From NCBI GenBank assembly GCA_016710625.1, contig JADJVK010000053.1, positions 310,001-374,000 on the forward strand: DNA of 64,000 nucleotides. Reading direction: 5' to 3'. This document shows positions 34,596-44,721 of the stretch, in pieces. How positions within the stretch are numbered: the first letter of the stretch is position 1; each line of letters begins with the position of its first letter. The notes below the pieces were generated by a model, which did no database searches, had not been told where the DNA came from, and saw only the letters and a program-made list of their open reading frames with translations. This stretch comes from Saprospiraceae bacterium (GTDB lineage: Bacteria; Bacteroidota; Bacteroidia; Chitinophagales; Saprospiraceae). The position numbers were made by a program, and so were the translations under genes.

Positions 34596-35552
34596 ATGAA
34601 AGTTAAAATTCTTATTAGTGACGATGTTCATCCCCAATTAATTAAGAATTTAGAAGGATTAGGTTTTGAAATAGATTTTTTTCCAAACATCACTTTAGAA
34701 GAAGTTGGAAAGATAATTAAATCATATAATGGTTTGATAATTAACAGTAAAATCATTGTATCTGAATCATTACTCTCATCAACACAAAATCTTGAATTTG
34801 TAGCTAGGCTTGGTTCTGGAATGGAGATTATAGATTTTGAAGCTACCAAAAAAAGAAACATTAAAGTTTTTAACTCTCCAAAAGGAAATTGTGATGCTGT
34901 TGCAGAACATGCTATTGGATTATTACTTGCTTTGGCAAACAAGTTGGTAATAGCAAACAATGAAGTAAAACAATTCAGTTGGAATAGAGAAAAAAATAGA
35001 GGATTTGAAATTGGGGGAAAAACGATTGGAATTATTGGTCTAGGACATACTGGCAGCAGTTTTGCTAGAAAACTAAGTGGTTTTGAAACAAAAATAGTAG
35101 CATATGATAAATATTTGGTTTCAAAGCAGGATGGATTAGACCATGTGGAAATGGTAGGTTTGGAAGAATTGAAGCAGAAAACAGATATTTTGAGTTTTCA
35201 TTTGCCATTAAATTTAGAAACTAAATTTTTTGGAAACAATGATTTTTTTCAGTCATTCAAGAAAAATATAGTAGTTATCAATACCTCAAGGGGGTCAATT
35301 ATTAAAACTGAAGACTTGATAAAAAATATTGAAAATAAAAAAATAATTGGTGCAGGATTAGATGTATTTGAAAACGAAAACCCTAACTCATACACATTTG
35401 AAGAAAGAGAGATGTATAAGAGATTGTTTAACAATGAAAATGTAATAGTTTCTCCTCATATTGCAGGATGGTCAATAGAGTCGAAATTCAAACTTTCTAA
35501 TATACTTTTCGAACAAATAAAGCAACTGTATTTCGACGAGAAATGTAAATAA
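34596..35552 (+). CDS. D-2-hydroxyacid dehydrogenase, NAD-dependent (phosphoglycerate dehydrogenase-like)
   Basis: About 318 residues from ATG 34596; the frame is open from 34527 but homology begins at MKVKILISDD. Rossmann motif GKTIGIIGLGHTGSSFA follows the substrate-domain segment FVARLGSGMEIIDFEA and the helix NCDAVAEHAIGLLLAL. INTSRGSIIKTEDL and the late HIAGWSIES (catalytic His) are in place. The family converts 2-oxoacids and D-2-hydroxyacids, and D-3-phosphoglycerate is one possible substrate. Stand-alone, no serine genes adjacent, so the substrate is not assigned. Confidence 0.85.
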   Translation: MKVKILISDDVHPQLIKNLEGLGFEIDFFPNITLEEVGKIIKSYNGLIINSKIIVSESLLSSTQNLEFVARLGSGMEIIDFEATKKRNIKVFNSPKGNCDAVAEHAIGLLLALANKLVIANNEVKQFSWNREKNRGFEIGGKTIGIIGLGHTGSSFARKLSGFETKIVAYDKYLVSKQDGLDHVEMVGLEELKQKTDILSFHLPLNLETKFFGNNDFFQSFKKNIVVINTSRGSIIKTEDLIKNIENKKIIGAGLDVFENENPNSYTFEEREMYKRLFNNENVIVSPHIAGWSIESKFKLSNILFEQIKQLYFDEKCK

Positions 35553-35671
35553 TCCGACAAACTTGCATTTCTTTCTTTGAAATAACTGTTAATTTTTTTA
35601 ACATTGCGTTTGAATTTGTAGCAGTCTATAAATAAATAGAATATTAATAATTAATAATTAAAAAACCTTTT

Positions 35672-38600
35672 ATGATGCGTAGTTTTTTACTTACTTTCAT
35701 CGGGTTACTTTTTGGATCTGTTTTGATGGCTCAAACCTCATTGCAAGGTAAAGTCACAGATGGAAAAAAAGAGGGCTTATTTAGTGCTAACATTAAACTT
35801 CTAAAAGGAGGTGCTTTGAAAGCAGGTGCAGTTACTGATTTAGATGGTAATTATAGTATCGGTCTTGATCCTGGAACATATGATTTAGAAGTGTCTTATA
35901 CAGGATATAAAACAGTTTTAATGAAAAATGTTAGATTGCAAGCTGGTATTACAACATTTCAGGACATTACAATGGATGAAGAGGGAATCACTTTAGATGA
36001 TATTGTAATTCGGGAATATAAAGCCCCTTTGTTTCAGAAAGATAACACCTCTGGAGGTAGAACGGTAACTTCTGAAGAAATATCAAAAATGCCAACAAGA
36101 AGTGTAACTGCAATAGCTGCAGCTTCTGCAGGGGTATCTGTTATAGATGGTGGGGATGCAAACATAAAAGGTTCCAGATCAAATGCTACCCAATATTATT
36201 TGGATGGTATAAGAGTTACCGGTACTTTGCCTCCCACTCAAGAAATTGATCAGTTGCAAGTAGTAACTGGTGGGGTTGAAGCACAATATGGAGACTTAAC
36301 AGGTGGATTGATATCTGTTACATCAAAAGGTCCATCTAAAAATTTTGCAGGAGGATTAGAATTTGAAACATCGAAAGGTTTAGACCCATATGGTTTTTTA
36401 TTACTAAATGGTAATGTAAGTGGACCAATTATTAAGAAAGATGGAAATACAGTATTAGGTTTTCGTTTATCAGGACAATATCAAGGTCAAGATGATGACA
36501 ATCCAAGAGCTTACGGTGTTTGGGTTGCGAATCAAGATGTTGTAAATAAAATCGAAGCAAATCCAATTAGAAGAGTTGGTGCTTCACAATTATCAGAGGC
36601 AGAATATTTAAGAACTAGTGATTTTACTTTGCAAAAAGCAAGACCGAACGAAGGTGCTAGAAGAATTGACTTTACAGGTAAATTAGATGCTAAATTGACT
36701 AAAGATATTGATTTAACATTGAGTGGTACTTACTTTAATAATAAAGATCAATTTACTCCAGGTGGTTGGCAAGAATTAAATACTGCTTATAATCCATTTA
36801 GATATGAAACTAGATATAGAGGAAATGTTAGATTTAGACATAGATTAGGTGGAAATAATGCTAATGCTGAAAAGAATAAAAATTCTACTGTATTGAAAAA
36901 CCTAATGTACACTGTTCAATTTGGGTATGAAAATGTAGATAATAATCAATCTGATCCAAGACATGGTGATAGACTGTTTGACTACGGGTATGTTGGTAAA
37001 TTCGAAAGAGACTACGTGATTGCTGCTGGGCAGACAAATTATCAAGGAATTGGAACTAATTGTCCTCCTGTTAAAGTACTTCTTCCAGGAACAGATATTG
37101 AAGTGCCGGTTGCACAAGTTGGTACAACTACTAAATTTATTAAATACACACCATCTTCAATTAATCCTTTACTAACTAATTATAATAAAATATTTGATCC
37201 TACAGTGTTTGAGCAATTGTTAGCAATTAATGGAAGATTGTCTAGCACCTATAGTTCTGTTTGGAGTAGTACAACTTCTGAAGGATTTACTAATACTGGA
37301 GCTGTATTTAATTCTTATTCAAAATCGCAGACTCAAATCATGTCTGGAAATGCAAATTTGAGCTTTGATTTGTTACCAGGTGGTTCAGAAAAAGGAAGAC
37401 ACTCACTACAATTAGGATTTTTATATGAGCAAAGGTTATCTAGAAATTATTCAATGAATCCAAATGCTTTGTGGCAAGTAGCACAACAATCAGTAAACAA
37501 TCAAATTGTTGGATTAGATACTACTCAATGCTTAGGAACTTTAAAAACAAATCACTTTGTTTTCCAAGGTGTTGATGTTACAGTACCTGATTCTTTTGAT
37601 TACCCATATTTTAAAAATGCAATAAAAGAAGACCCAGATTTATTTTTCTATAAAGAGGTTAGAGCAAATAATGGTAATGTAAGTGTTTATGATTATTTTA
37701 ATGTGGACAAACTTACACCAGATCAATTGTCTTTAAAAATGTTTGCTCCAAAAGAGTTAACTGATTACAATGATTTAAAATTGAGATTTTCGGGATACGA
37801 TTATTTAGGTAATGCATTACCTGCAAGTACTAAATTCAACGACTTTTTTGCGGTTAATCCTAAAACTGGTAGAAGAGATTTCTTAGTTGCACCAAGTCAA
37901 CCGAATTATATAGCTGGTTTTATTCAAGATAAATTTACATATAAAGATATCATCTTTAGAGTTGGATTGAGAATTGACCAATTTGATGCAAATACAAAAG
38001 TTATGAAGGATCCATTCTCTTTATATCAAATTGTAGGTGCAAAAGATTTCCATGATAATCTAAAAACTACAAAGCCAGCTAATATTGGTAATGACTATAA
38101 AGTTTATGTGGAAGGAAATGGTTCTGATGCAGTAAAAGCTTATAGAAATGGGGAGCAATGGTATTATCCAAATGGTAATGCAGCAAATGATGGAATCTTA
38201 ATTTTTGGTGGAGAATCTGTATCCCCTAAATATGTGAAACAAAATGGAAAAGATCCTGATATTACCTTAAGAGGATTTGATCCAAACAGTTCATTTACAG
38301 ATTATAAGCCAAAATTGAATTTTATGCCTCGTTTGGCATTCTCATTCCCAATATCTGATGATGCCAACTTCTTTGCTCATTATGATGTATTAACACAAAG
38401 ACCACCCAATAGCAATGTAGCGACAGCTTTAGATTATTTCTATTTCTTTTATCCTGGTAGATTTGATGATGGTGACAATCCAATTTCAAACCCAAATTTG
38501 AAGCCAGAGAGAACAGTAGATTATGAGGTAGGTTTCCAACAAAAAATATCAAATTCTTCTGCGATTAAATTAACTGCTTATTATAAAGAGTTAAGAGATA

Positions 38601-39376
38601 ATATTCAAAGAAGAGCATATCAATATGTCCCAGTATTAGGTTCATATACAACTTATGACAATAGAGATTTTGCTACGGTTAAAGGTTTTACAGCTAATTA
38701 CGATTTGAGAAGAACAAATAATTTCCAATTAAATTTAGCTTATACATTGCAATTTGCTGACGGTACTGGATCAGATGAGAACTCACAAAGAGGACTATCT
38801 TCAAAAGGAAATTTAAGAAATATTTTCCCTTTAAATTTTGACGAAAGACATAATTTCTCTGCTACTTTAGATTATAGATATGATGAAGGAAAAAAATATA
38901 CTGGTCCTAGAGCATTAAAATCGGTTTTAGAAAACCTTGGAGTTAACTTCCAAATATTTACAGCATCTGGAAGACCATATACTAGAAAATTAACACCTTC
39001 AAAATTTGGTGGAGATGGAACGGTTGGTCAAATAAATGGTTCAAACAAACCATGGAGATATACTGTAGATATGAGAATTGACAAAACGATTCACTTGACA
39101 AAGGAAAATTCAGCTCGTCCAATGAATTTGAATGTATTCCTAAGAATACAAAATTTATTTGATACTAGAAATGTAATTGGAGTTTTCCCGGCAACAGGAT
39201 CTCCATCGGATGATGGATATTTAGTATCTAGATTGGGTAGAGACGCAGTAAGAGGAATTGCTGAAACAGGGAGAGATGCAATATCTTATTTACAATCGTA
39301 CCAAAGAGCATTGTTAGTTCCAGGAAATTATACGCTACCAAGAAGAATTTTCCTAGGTGCATCCGTTAATTTTTAA
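35672..39376 (+). CDS. TonB-dependent outer-membrane receptor with N-terminal regulatory domain
   Basis: 1234 residues: signal peptide (to about 21), carboxypeptidase-regulatory-like beta domain (about 22-110), plug domain (about 120-235, with DANIKGSRSNATQYYLDGIRV and EAQYGDLTGGLISVTSKG) and a large beta barrel ending in RRIFLGASVNF, with the terminal aromatic residue typical of outer-membrane proteins. Imports a ligand using TonB energy, or may act in export or attachment of surface proteins. Followed at 32 bases by the 1359-aa secreted protein and then a PorV-like barrel, forming an operon-like triad. No SusD partner is present. Confidence 0.9.
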   Translation: MMRSFLLTFIGLLFGSVLMAQTSLQGKVTDGKKEGLFSANIKLLKGGALKAGAVTDLDGNYSIGLDPGTYDLEVSYTGYKTVLMKNVRLQAGITTFQDITMDEEGITLDDIVIREYKAPLFQKDNTSGGRTVTSEEISKMPTRSVTAIAAASAGVSVIDGGDANIKGSRSNATQYYLDGIRVTGTLPPTQEIDQLQVVTGGVEAQYGDLTGGLISVTSKGPSKNFAGGLEFETSKGLDPYGFLLLNGNVSGPIIKKDGNTVLGFRLSGQYQGQDDDNPRAYGVWVANQDVVNKIEANPIRRVGASQLSEAEYLRTSDFTLQKARPNEGARRIDFTGKLDAKLTKDIDLTLSGTYFNNKDQFTPGGWQELNTAYNPFRYETRYRGNVRFRHRLGGNNANAEKNKNSTVLKNLMYTVQFGYENVDNNQSDPRHGDRLFDYGYVGKFERDYVIAAGQTNYQGIGTNCPPVKVLLPGTDIEVPVAQVGTTTKFIKYTPSSINPLLTNYNKIFDPTVFEQLLAINGRLSSTYSSVWSSTTSEGFTNTGAVFNSYSKSQTQIMSGNANLSFDLLPGGSEKGRHSLQLGFLYEQRLSRNYSMNPNALWQVAQQSVNNQIVGLDTTQCLGTLKTNHFVFQGVDVTVPDSFDYPYFKNAIKEDPDLFFYKEVRANNGNVSVYDYFNVDKLTPDQLSLKMFAPKELTDYNDLKLRFSGYDYLGNALPASTKFNDFFAVNPKTGRRDFLVAPSQPNYIAGFIQDKFTYKDIIFRVGLRIDQFDANTKVMKDPFSLYQIVGAKDFHDNLKTTKPANIGNDYKVYVEGNGSDAVKAYRNGEQWYYPNGNAANDGILIFGGESVSPKYVKQNGKDPDITLRGFDPNSSFTDYKPKLNFMPRLAFSFPISDDANFFAHYDVLTQRPPNSNVATALDYFYFFYPGRFDDGDNPISNPNLKPERTVDYEVGFQQKISNSSAIKLTAYYKELRDNIQRRAYQYVPVLGSYTTYDNRDFATVKGFTANYDLRRTNNFQLNLAYTLQFADGTGSDENSQRGLSSKGNLRNIFPLNFDERHNFSATLDYRYDEGKKYTGPRALKSVLENLGVNFQIFTASGRPYTRKLTPSKFGGDGTVGQINGSNKPWRYTVDMRIDKTIHLTKENSARPMNLNVFLRIQNLFDTRNVIGVFPATGSPSDDGYLVSRLGRDAVRGIAETGRDAISYLQSYQRALLVPGNYTLPRRIFLGASVNF

Positions 39377-39408
39377 ATGATTGTTTAAACCTTAGAAATA
39401 GAATATTT

Positions 39409-42400
39409 ATGAAAAAAATTAATTTATTGTTATCTCTCATATTATTATTAATATTGGTAGATAGTAAGGCTGGTTTACCAGTCAATTGGAAAGAAGTTCC
39501 AAACCCAGGTGGGGGGAAAATAAATTCAAGAGCAGCATGTGTTGCTTCTAACTCTTCGATAGAACAAAATATTAATAACGTTAGAGCTAGATTACTAGGT
39601 GGTGGTGATGTATGGTGGGATGGTAAAACAATTGCTAAATATGTTGTTCCTAAAGTACCTGCTGGGCAACCAGAAGTTTCATCAATTTATGCAGGTGCTG
39701 TTTGGATAGGTGGAAAAGATGATGCAAATAATATTAAGTTAGCAGCGATGACCTATAGGTCAAGTGGTACTGATTTTTGGCCTGGTCCTTTAGATCCGAC
39801 GGATGGATCTACTAATGATACAATGTGCTCTCATTGGGATCATCACTGGAGAGTATTATCTAGTAATATTGATTTACATTTGAAGAATTATCAAATTGCA
39901 ACTAAATTGAATCAATCATATAATTGTGATAAAATTCCATTAGATGTGAAAAGTTGGCCAGCTAAAGGTAATCCTTACTTTTTTGAATTAAATAAATTTG
40001 AATTGCCTACAACAAGTCAAGGATTAGCTCCTTTTTTTGACAGAAATGGTGATGATTTGTATGATCCTTGCGATGGTGATTATCCAATAATTGAAATTCG
40101 TGATTGTGAAAACAATATTTATCCATCAAATGGAGAAATGATATATTGGATATACAATGATGCTGGGAATGTTCATTCTCATTCAAAGGGATCTGAGGCA
40201 ATTCATATGGAGGTTCAAGTTCAAGCTTTTGCTTATGCTACTGCGGATGAGTTAAATAATATGACTTTCCAAAGATATAAATTGATCAATAGAGCAACTG
40301 GTTTGATTAGAGATTGCTATTTTGCTATGTGGTTGGATCCAGATTTGGGTTGTGCTTCTGATGATTATATTGGCTGTGATACTACAAGAAGTTTAATGTA
40401 TGTTTATAACCAAGATGCACAAGATGGATCTACAGGTTGTAATTGTGGATCAACGCCTACCTATTGTGATAAAATCCCAATGCTAGGTTGTGATTATTTT
40501 AGAGGTCCATTAATAATTAATATTGATTCTATTGGTAATCCAATAGCTACTATAAAGTCTGGTAGAATGACTTCATTTACCTATTATATAAATGGAGGAG
40601 GAATTGTTGGACCTCCAGGTTCAGATCCATCATCTTCAAATGAATATTATAATTATATTACAGGAAGATGGAAGGATGGAACTAGATTAACATATGGTGG
40701 ATTAGGCTACAACCCTTCTAGTTCAAATTTTGTGAATTATGCTTTTATTGATGAGCCATGTGATAATAAAGGTTGGTCAATGGCATCTACTAGTTTTCCT
40801 GGGCAAGATTTTAGAACATTACAAGCTACTGGACCATTAACTTTACTACCTGGTCAGGTAAATGAGTTAATCATTGGGTTACCTTGGGTGCCAGATGTTC
40901 AATATCCTAAACCATGTATTGAACAATTACAACAAGCTGATGATATTGCACAAGGTTTGTTTGATAATTGTTTCAAATTACCTGTTGGTCCAGATGCTCC
41001 AGATTTGGATTTCATTGAATTGAACAATGAATTGGTTATGATTATGACAAATGATTCAGTTGTTTCAAATAATGCATTTGAAGCATATAAAGAACCAGTA
41101 CTTGGAGCACCCAAAACAGCTTCTGATACACTTTATAGATTTGAAGGTTATAGAGTTTATCAATTGGCAAGTTCATCTGTTGGTTATTCACCTACTGAAC
41201 TAGCAGATCCAGATAAAGCTAGAATTGTAGTTCAAGTGGATGTGAAAAACAAAGTGAAAGAAATTTATAATTGGTCAGCTATCAAAGATCCAATATCAGG
41301 TGAATTTATTTGGATTCCTGAGCAAAAAACCTTAGGTAAAGCAAAGGATGAAGGTACAAGACATATTTTCCAGTTTACAGAAGATCAATTTGCTCAAAAT
41401 GATAAAAGGCTAATCAACAATAAAAAATATTATTATATGGCTATTGCTTATGGATATAATAGTTATGCGCCATTTGATAGTAAATCTGGTGTTGGACAAA
41501 AAGCTCCATTTATTCAAGGAATTAGAAATGTAAAAACATATGCTCCGATACCAAGACCAATTGTTGATAGAACTTTAAAGGCTTCCTACAATGAAGGAAT
41601 TGAAATAACTAGATTAGACGGTACTGGAACAGGAAATGGTTTCTTGGATATAAGTGATAGCATGAGAGATAAAATCTTAAGCGGAACTAATGAAAATAAA
41701 ATTACTTATTTACCTGGTAAAGGACCATTTGAATTAAAGGTATTTAATCCACTAGATATCAAAGATGGAGAATTTGAGTTAGCTATTATAGACAAAAATG
41801 TGAGTGATACTATTTTAGATACTAAATCTGCATATTGGAGACTAATAAGATTAAATTCAAAAGATACAGTGTTGTCAGAGGGAACAATTGAAAAATTTAA
41901 TGAGCAAGTAATTGCAAAATATGGTTTTTCAATTGCAATGGGTCAGGTTGATGAGCCTGGTTCTCAAGTATTTGAAGATAAGACAAATGGTGCAATCGGA
42001 GGAACAACAACCTATTTGGATGCAAACAAAGCTGAATGGTTAAATGCTAATGTGGATGGTTCGATTAAAATTGGTACTCAAACAGTAGGTGGTGCACAGT
42101 TTAAATCAATTGCAAATCAAGATGCATTGGATGTAGATATTAATTTAGATCCAAGTAGAGGTTTGTCAAAACTAGGACCATTCCAACCGTATGGATTATG
42201 TGATTATAGAGGACGTGTAACTCAGGGTTCTAATATTCCATATATTACTCCAGGATGGATGTTAGAAAGTACGTTTGGTCCTGTTTCAAGAGGTGTTATG
42301 TCTAATTTAAATAATGTAGATATTGTATTTACATCTGACAAATCTAAATGGAGTAGATGTGTGGTTGTTGAAACTGCAAATGTGTTTTATACAAACAAAA

Positions 42401-43488
42401 AGAATGCAAGTAATGCATTAACTAATTTTTACTTAGGTTTGGAAACAGAAAAAAATCCTGATGGTAAAGTACCATTGCAGTTTGATTTAAGAGGAAAATA
42501 TTCTGTAGGAAAAAATGATGGTAATAGTGATGGTTTACCAGATGAGGATAATCTAACTGATCCAGTTACTGGAAAAAGATTGTATGGTATGGGATGGTTC
42601 CCGGGATATGCTATCGATGTAGAATCAGGACAAAGATTAAATATTTTCTTTGGTGAGAATTCTTGCTATAGACCAGAAATTCCAATTGGAGACCCATTGT
42701 TAAAAAATGGTTCTGATATGCTATGGAATCCTAATTCAAGTATTTTTGATAATTTAGCTGGGAATAATGCTTATGGTCAATATTTTGGTGGTCAACATTA
42801 TATTTATGTATCTAGAACACCATATGATGAATGTGAAAATCTTAGAAAAGTATTGTCAGGTACAAATAAATCTTTAAAAGCTGTTCAACTGAAAAACATC
42901 ACTTGGACATGTATGCCTATAACAAATCCTAATACAGCAATGTTGCCATTAGGTAATGGAGCAAGTGGGTTAATACCGAATGATGCTATTGTTAAAATGA
43001 GAGTTGCAAATTCTTATTTAGTAGAAAAAGGTACTGGAGCAAATAATTTTTATCCTACTTATATTTTCTCAATAAAAGATAAAGAAGCACAACCATTAGT
43101 TTCGGCAACCATTAATTCTGCTTTAGATTTAATTAATGTCGTACCAAATCCATATTATGGTTTTTCTGCATATGAAAATACTCAGTTTCAGAATATTATT
43201 AAAATTACGAACTTGCCAGCTAAATGTAAAGTAACAATTTACTCCTTGGACGGACAGTTTATTAAGCAATATACTAGAAATGAAGTTGGTGAATCCAATG
43301 CTGCACGAAGTAATGCACCTTTGAGTTCTAAACAAATTACCCCAGCATTAGAATGGGATTTGAAAAATAGTAAAGGAATTCCAGTGTCAAGTGGAGTTTA
43401 TATTATTCATATTACAGCTGATGGATTGGGAGAAAGAGTAATAAAATGGTTTGGTGTTGCTCGACAATTTGATCCTTCTGGATTATAG
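39409..43488 (+). CDS. giant secreted protein with T9SS-like C-terminal domain
   Basis: 1359 residues with a signal peptide (to about 22). The early region contains NNVRARLLGGGDVWWDG and SSIYAGAVWIGGKDD, recalled from large uncharacterised Bacteroidota surface proteins. Several cysteines cluster near residues 320-365 (CDTTRSL, GCNCGS, CDKIPMLGC), and Asp-rich loops may bind calcium. The final about 115 residues resemble a T9SS/FlgD-like sorting domain (VVPNPYYGFSAYEN, VTIYSLDGQFIKQY, SGVYIIHITADG) but end with an extra GVARQFDPSGL tail rather than the usual basic end. Probably exported with the receptor and PorV-like partner encoded beside it. Function unknown. Confidence 0.75.
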   Translation: MKKINLLLSLILLLILVDSKAGLPVNWKEVPNPGGGKINSRAACVASNSSIEQNINNVRARLLGGGDVWWDGKTIAKYVVPKVPAGQPEVSSIYAGAVWIGGKDDANNIKLAAMTYRSSGTDFWPGPLDPTDGSTNDTMCSHWDHHWRVLSSNIDLHLKNYQIATKLNQSYNCDKIPLDVKSWPAKGNPYFFELNKFELPTTSQGLAPFFDRNGDDLYDPCDGDYPIIEIRDCENNIYPSNGEMIYWIYNDAGNVHSHSKGSEAIHMEVQVQAFAYATADELNNMTFQRYKLINRATGLIRDCYFAMWLDPDLGCASDDYIGCDTTRSLMYVYNQDAQDGSTGCNCGSTPTYCDKIPMLGCDYFRGPLIINIDSIGNPIATIKSGRMTSFTYYINGGGIVGPPGSDPSSSNEYYNYITGRWKDGTRLTYGGLGYNPSSSNFVNYAFIDEPCDNKGWSMASTSFPGQDFRTLQATGPLTLLPGQVNELIIGLPWVPDVQYPKPCIEQLQQADDIAQGLFDNCFKLPVGPDAPDLDFIELNNELVMIMTNDSVVSNNAFEAYKEPVLGAPKTASDTLYRFEGYRVYQLASSSVGYSPTELADPDKARIVVQVDVKNKVKEIYNWSAIKDPISGEFIWIPEQKTLGKAKDEGTRHIFQFTEDQFAQNDKRLINNKKYYYMAIAYGYNSYAPFDSKSGVGQKAPFIQGIRNVKTYAPIPRPIVDRTLKASYNEGIEITRLDGTGTGNGFLDISDSMRDKILSGTNENKITYLPGKGPFELKVFNPLDIKDGEFELAIIDKNVSDTILDTKSAYWRLIRLNSKDTVLSEGTIEKFNEQVIAKYGFSIAMGQVDEPGSQVFEDKTNGAIGGTTTYLDANKAEWLNANVDGSIKIGTQTVGGAQFKSIANQDALDVDINLDPSRGLSKLGPFQPYGLCDYRGRVTQGSNIPYITPGWMLESTFGPVSRGVMSNLNNVDIVFTSDKSKWSRCVVVETANVFYTNKKNASNALTNFYLGLETEKNPDGKVPLQFDLRGKYSVGKNDGNSDGLPDEDNLTDPVTGKRLYGMGWFPGYAIDVESGQRLNIFFGENSCYRPEIPIGDPLLKNGSDMLWNPNSSIFDNLAGNNAYGQYFGGQHYIYVSRTPYDECENLRKVLSGTNKSLKAVQLKNITWTCMPITNPNTAMLPLGNGASGLIPNDAIVKMRVANSYLVEKGTGANNFYPTYIFSIKDKEAQPLVSATINSALDLINVVPNPYYGFSAYENTQFQNIIKITNLPAKCKVTIYSLDGQFIKQYTRNEVGESNAARSNAPLSSKQITPALEWDLKNSKGIPVSSGVYIIHITADGLGERVIKWFGVARQFDPSGL

Positions 43489-43495
43489 GAAATTT

Positions 43496-43524
43496 GTGAG
43501 GAATTATTAACAATAATTCCTCAC
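43496..43524 (+). promoter_or_regulatory. perfect 13-bp hairpin between the giant protein gene and the PorV-like gene
   Basis: GTGAGGAATTATT pairs exactly with AATAATTCCTCAC around a three-base loop, eight bases after the stop and 35 bases before the next ATG. The downstream T content is broken by A and G, so it may be a partial terminator or an mRNA-protecting hairpin setting expression ratios. Confidence 0.75.
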
Positions 43525-43558
43525 CATTTTATTTTAGATTATTTTAATATTCATAATA

Positions 43559-44599
43559 ATGAAAAAAATATTACAATTAATTTTAATCTCAGGGTTTGTT
43601 TCTCAGTTGTTTGCTGGAAACCCAGACAGACAAGGTGAAGCTGGAGCTTATGAATTATTACTAAATCCATGGGCTAGAACTGCTGGTTTGTTTTCAATGA
43701 CAACTGCTAATGCAAAAGGTGTAGATGCTTTATTTATGAACCCAGCTGGTGTAGGTAGAGTTTCTGGGTTAGAAATTGGTTTGGCACATACAAGATTATT
43801 TGCTGGTTCAGGAATAAGTTTAAACTCAGCTGGATTTTGCACTAAAGTTGGTAAAAAAGGTGGTTTTTTAGGATTTAGTATAAATGCAGTTAATTTTGGT
43901 AATATCAATGTAACAACAGATCAATTACCTGAAGGAACTGGAGCAACATTTTCACCAACATTTGCAAACCTAGGATTGACTTATGGTTTTACTTTCGAAA
44001 ATAAAATTTCAGTAGGTTTCCAATTAAAAGGAATTACTGAATCTACTTCTGAGGTTTCTGCTTTTGGAGTTGCATTAGATGCTGGAGTACAATATGTAAC
44101 AGGTGCAAAAGATGAATTCAAGTTTGGAATTGCTCTTAAAAATGTTGGTACACCAATGAGATTTGGTGGTCAAGGATTAAGTGTAAATGAAAAAAATCCA
44201 AGAAGTGAAACACAATACAATTTAACTTATAGTCAGATTGCTGCAAAGTTTGAATTACCTTCTCAATTATTGATAGGTGCTGCTTATGATATTGCAATTA
44301 ATAAAGATAGTAAGTTGACAGTTGTAGGGAATTTCACTTCAAATGCATTTTCTAGAGACCAATTAGGTGGTGGAGCAGAATTTTCATTTATGAATATGGT
44401 AACATTAAGAGGTGGTTATAAATATGAACTTGGAAGAGTGGCTGCTGAAGCACAATTACATTCTGGGATTTGTGGTGGCTTATCAGTAGATGTTCCATTG
44501 AAGAAAGATAGTGATAAAACGCTAGGAATTGACTATGCATATTTAACTTCTTCACCATTTGGAGGAACTCATTCCTTGAGCTTAAGAATTGGTTTATAA
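43559..44599 (+). CDS. PorV/PorQ-family outer-membrane barrel protein
   Basis: 346 residues with signal peptide and a fold of alternating Gly/aromatic beta strands. The N-terminal GAYELLLNPWARTAGLFSMTTANAKGVDALFMNPAGV matches the PorV/PorQ family, which forms the surface attachment complex of T9SS with PorU. It lacks evident differences that would separate PorV from PorQ. It is third in a triad with a TonB receptor and the giant secreted protein, so it may be a dedicated partner for that protein rather than the general PorV. Confidence 0.8.
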   Translation: MKKILQLILISGFVSQLFAGNPDRQGEAGAYELLLNPWARTAGLFSMTTANAKGVDALFMNPAGVGRVSGLEIGLAHTRLFAGSGISLNSAGFCTKVGKKGGFLGFSINAVNFGNINVTTDQLPEGTGATFSPTFANLGLTYGFTFENKISVGFQLKGITESTSEVSAFGVALDAGVQYVTGAKDEFKFGIALKNVGTPMRFGGQGLSVNEKNPRSETQYNLTYSQIAAKFELPSQLLIGAAYDIAINKDSKLTVVGNFTSNAFSRDQLGGGAEFSFMNMVTLRGGYKYELGRVAAEAQLHSGICGGLSVDVPLKKDSDKTLGIDYAYLTSSPFGGTHSLSLRIGL

Positions 44600-44607
44600 A
44601 CAAAAAT

Positions 44608-44638
44608 TTTGAATATAGTATAAAATTTCTTAATTTTG
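44608..44638 (+). promoter_or_regulatory. promoter of greA (TTTG, 19-base spacer, TAATTTTG)
   Basis: -33 TTTG at 44608-44611 and -7 TAATTTTG at 44631-44638. Transcription should start near 44643, which places the hairpin at 44652-44686 inside the greA leader. Confidence 0.6.
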
Positions 44639-44650
44639 TATTTGAAATAA

Positions 44651-44692
44651 GAAGGACGTTTTCATCATTGCGGTGAAAACGTTCTTGTTTTT
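44651..44692 (+). promoter_or_regulatory. terminator-like hairpin in the greA leader
   Basis: 44652-44664 pairs with 44674-44686 (13 pairs, one G-T) around a nine-base loop, followed by GTTTTT. It lies a few bases after the predicted greA start site and about 30 bases before the ATG, so it may attenuate greA. It could equally be only the terminator of the preceding PorV-like operon. Confidence 0.65.
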
Positions 44693-44721
44693 ATATATTT
44701 AGGATAAAAATATTGAAAGAA

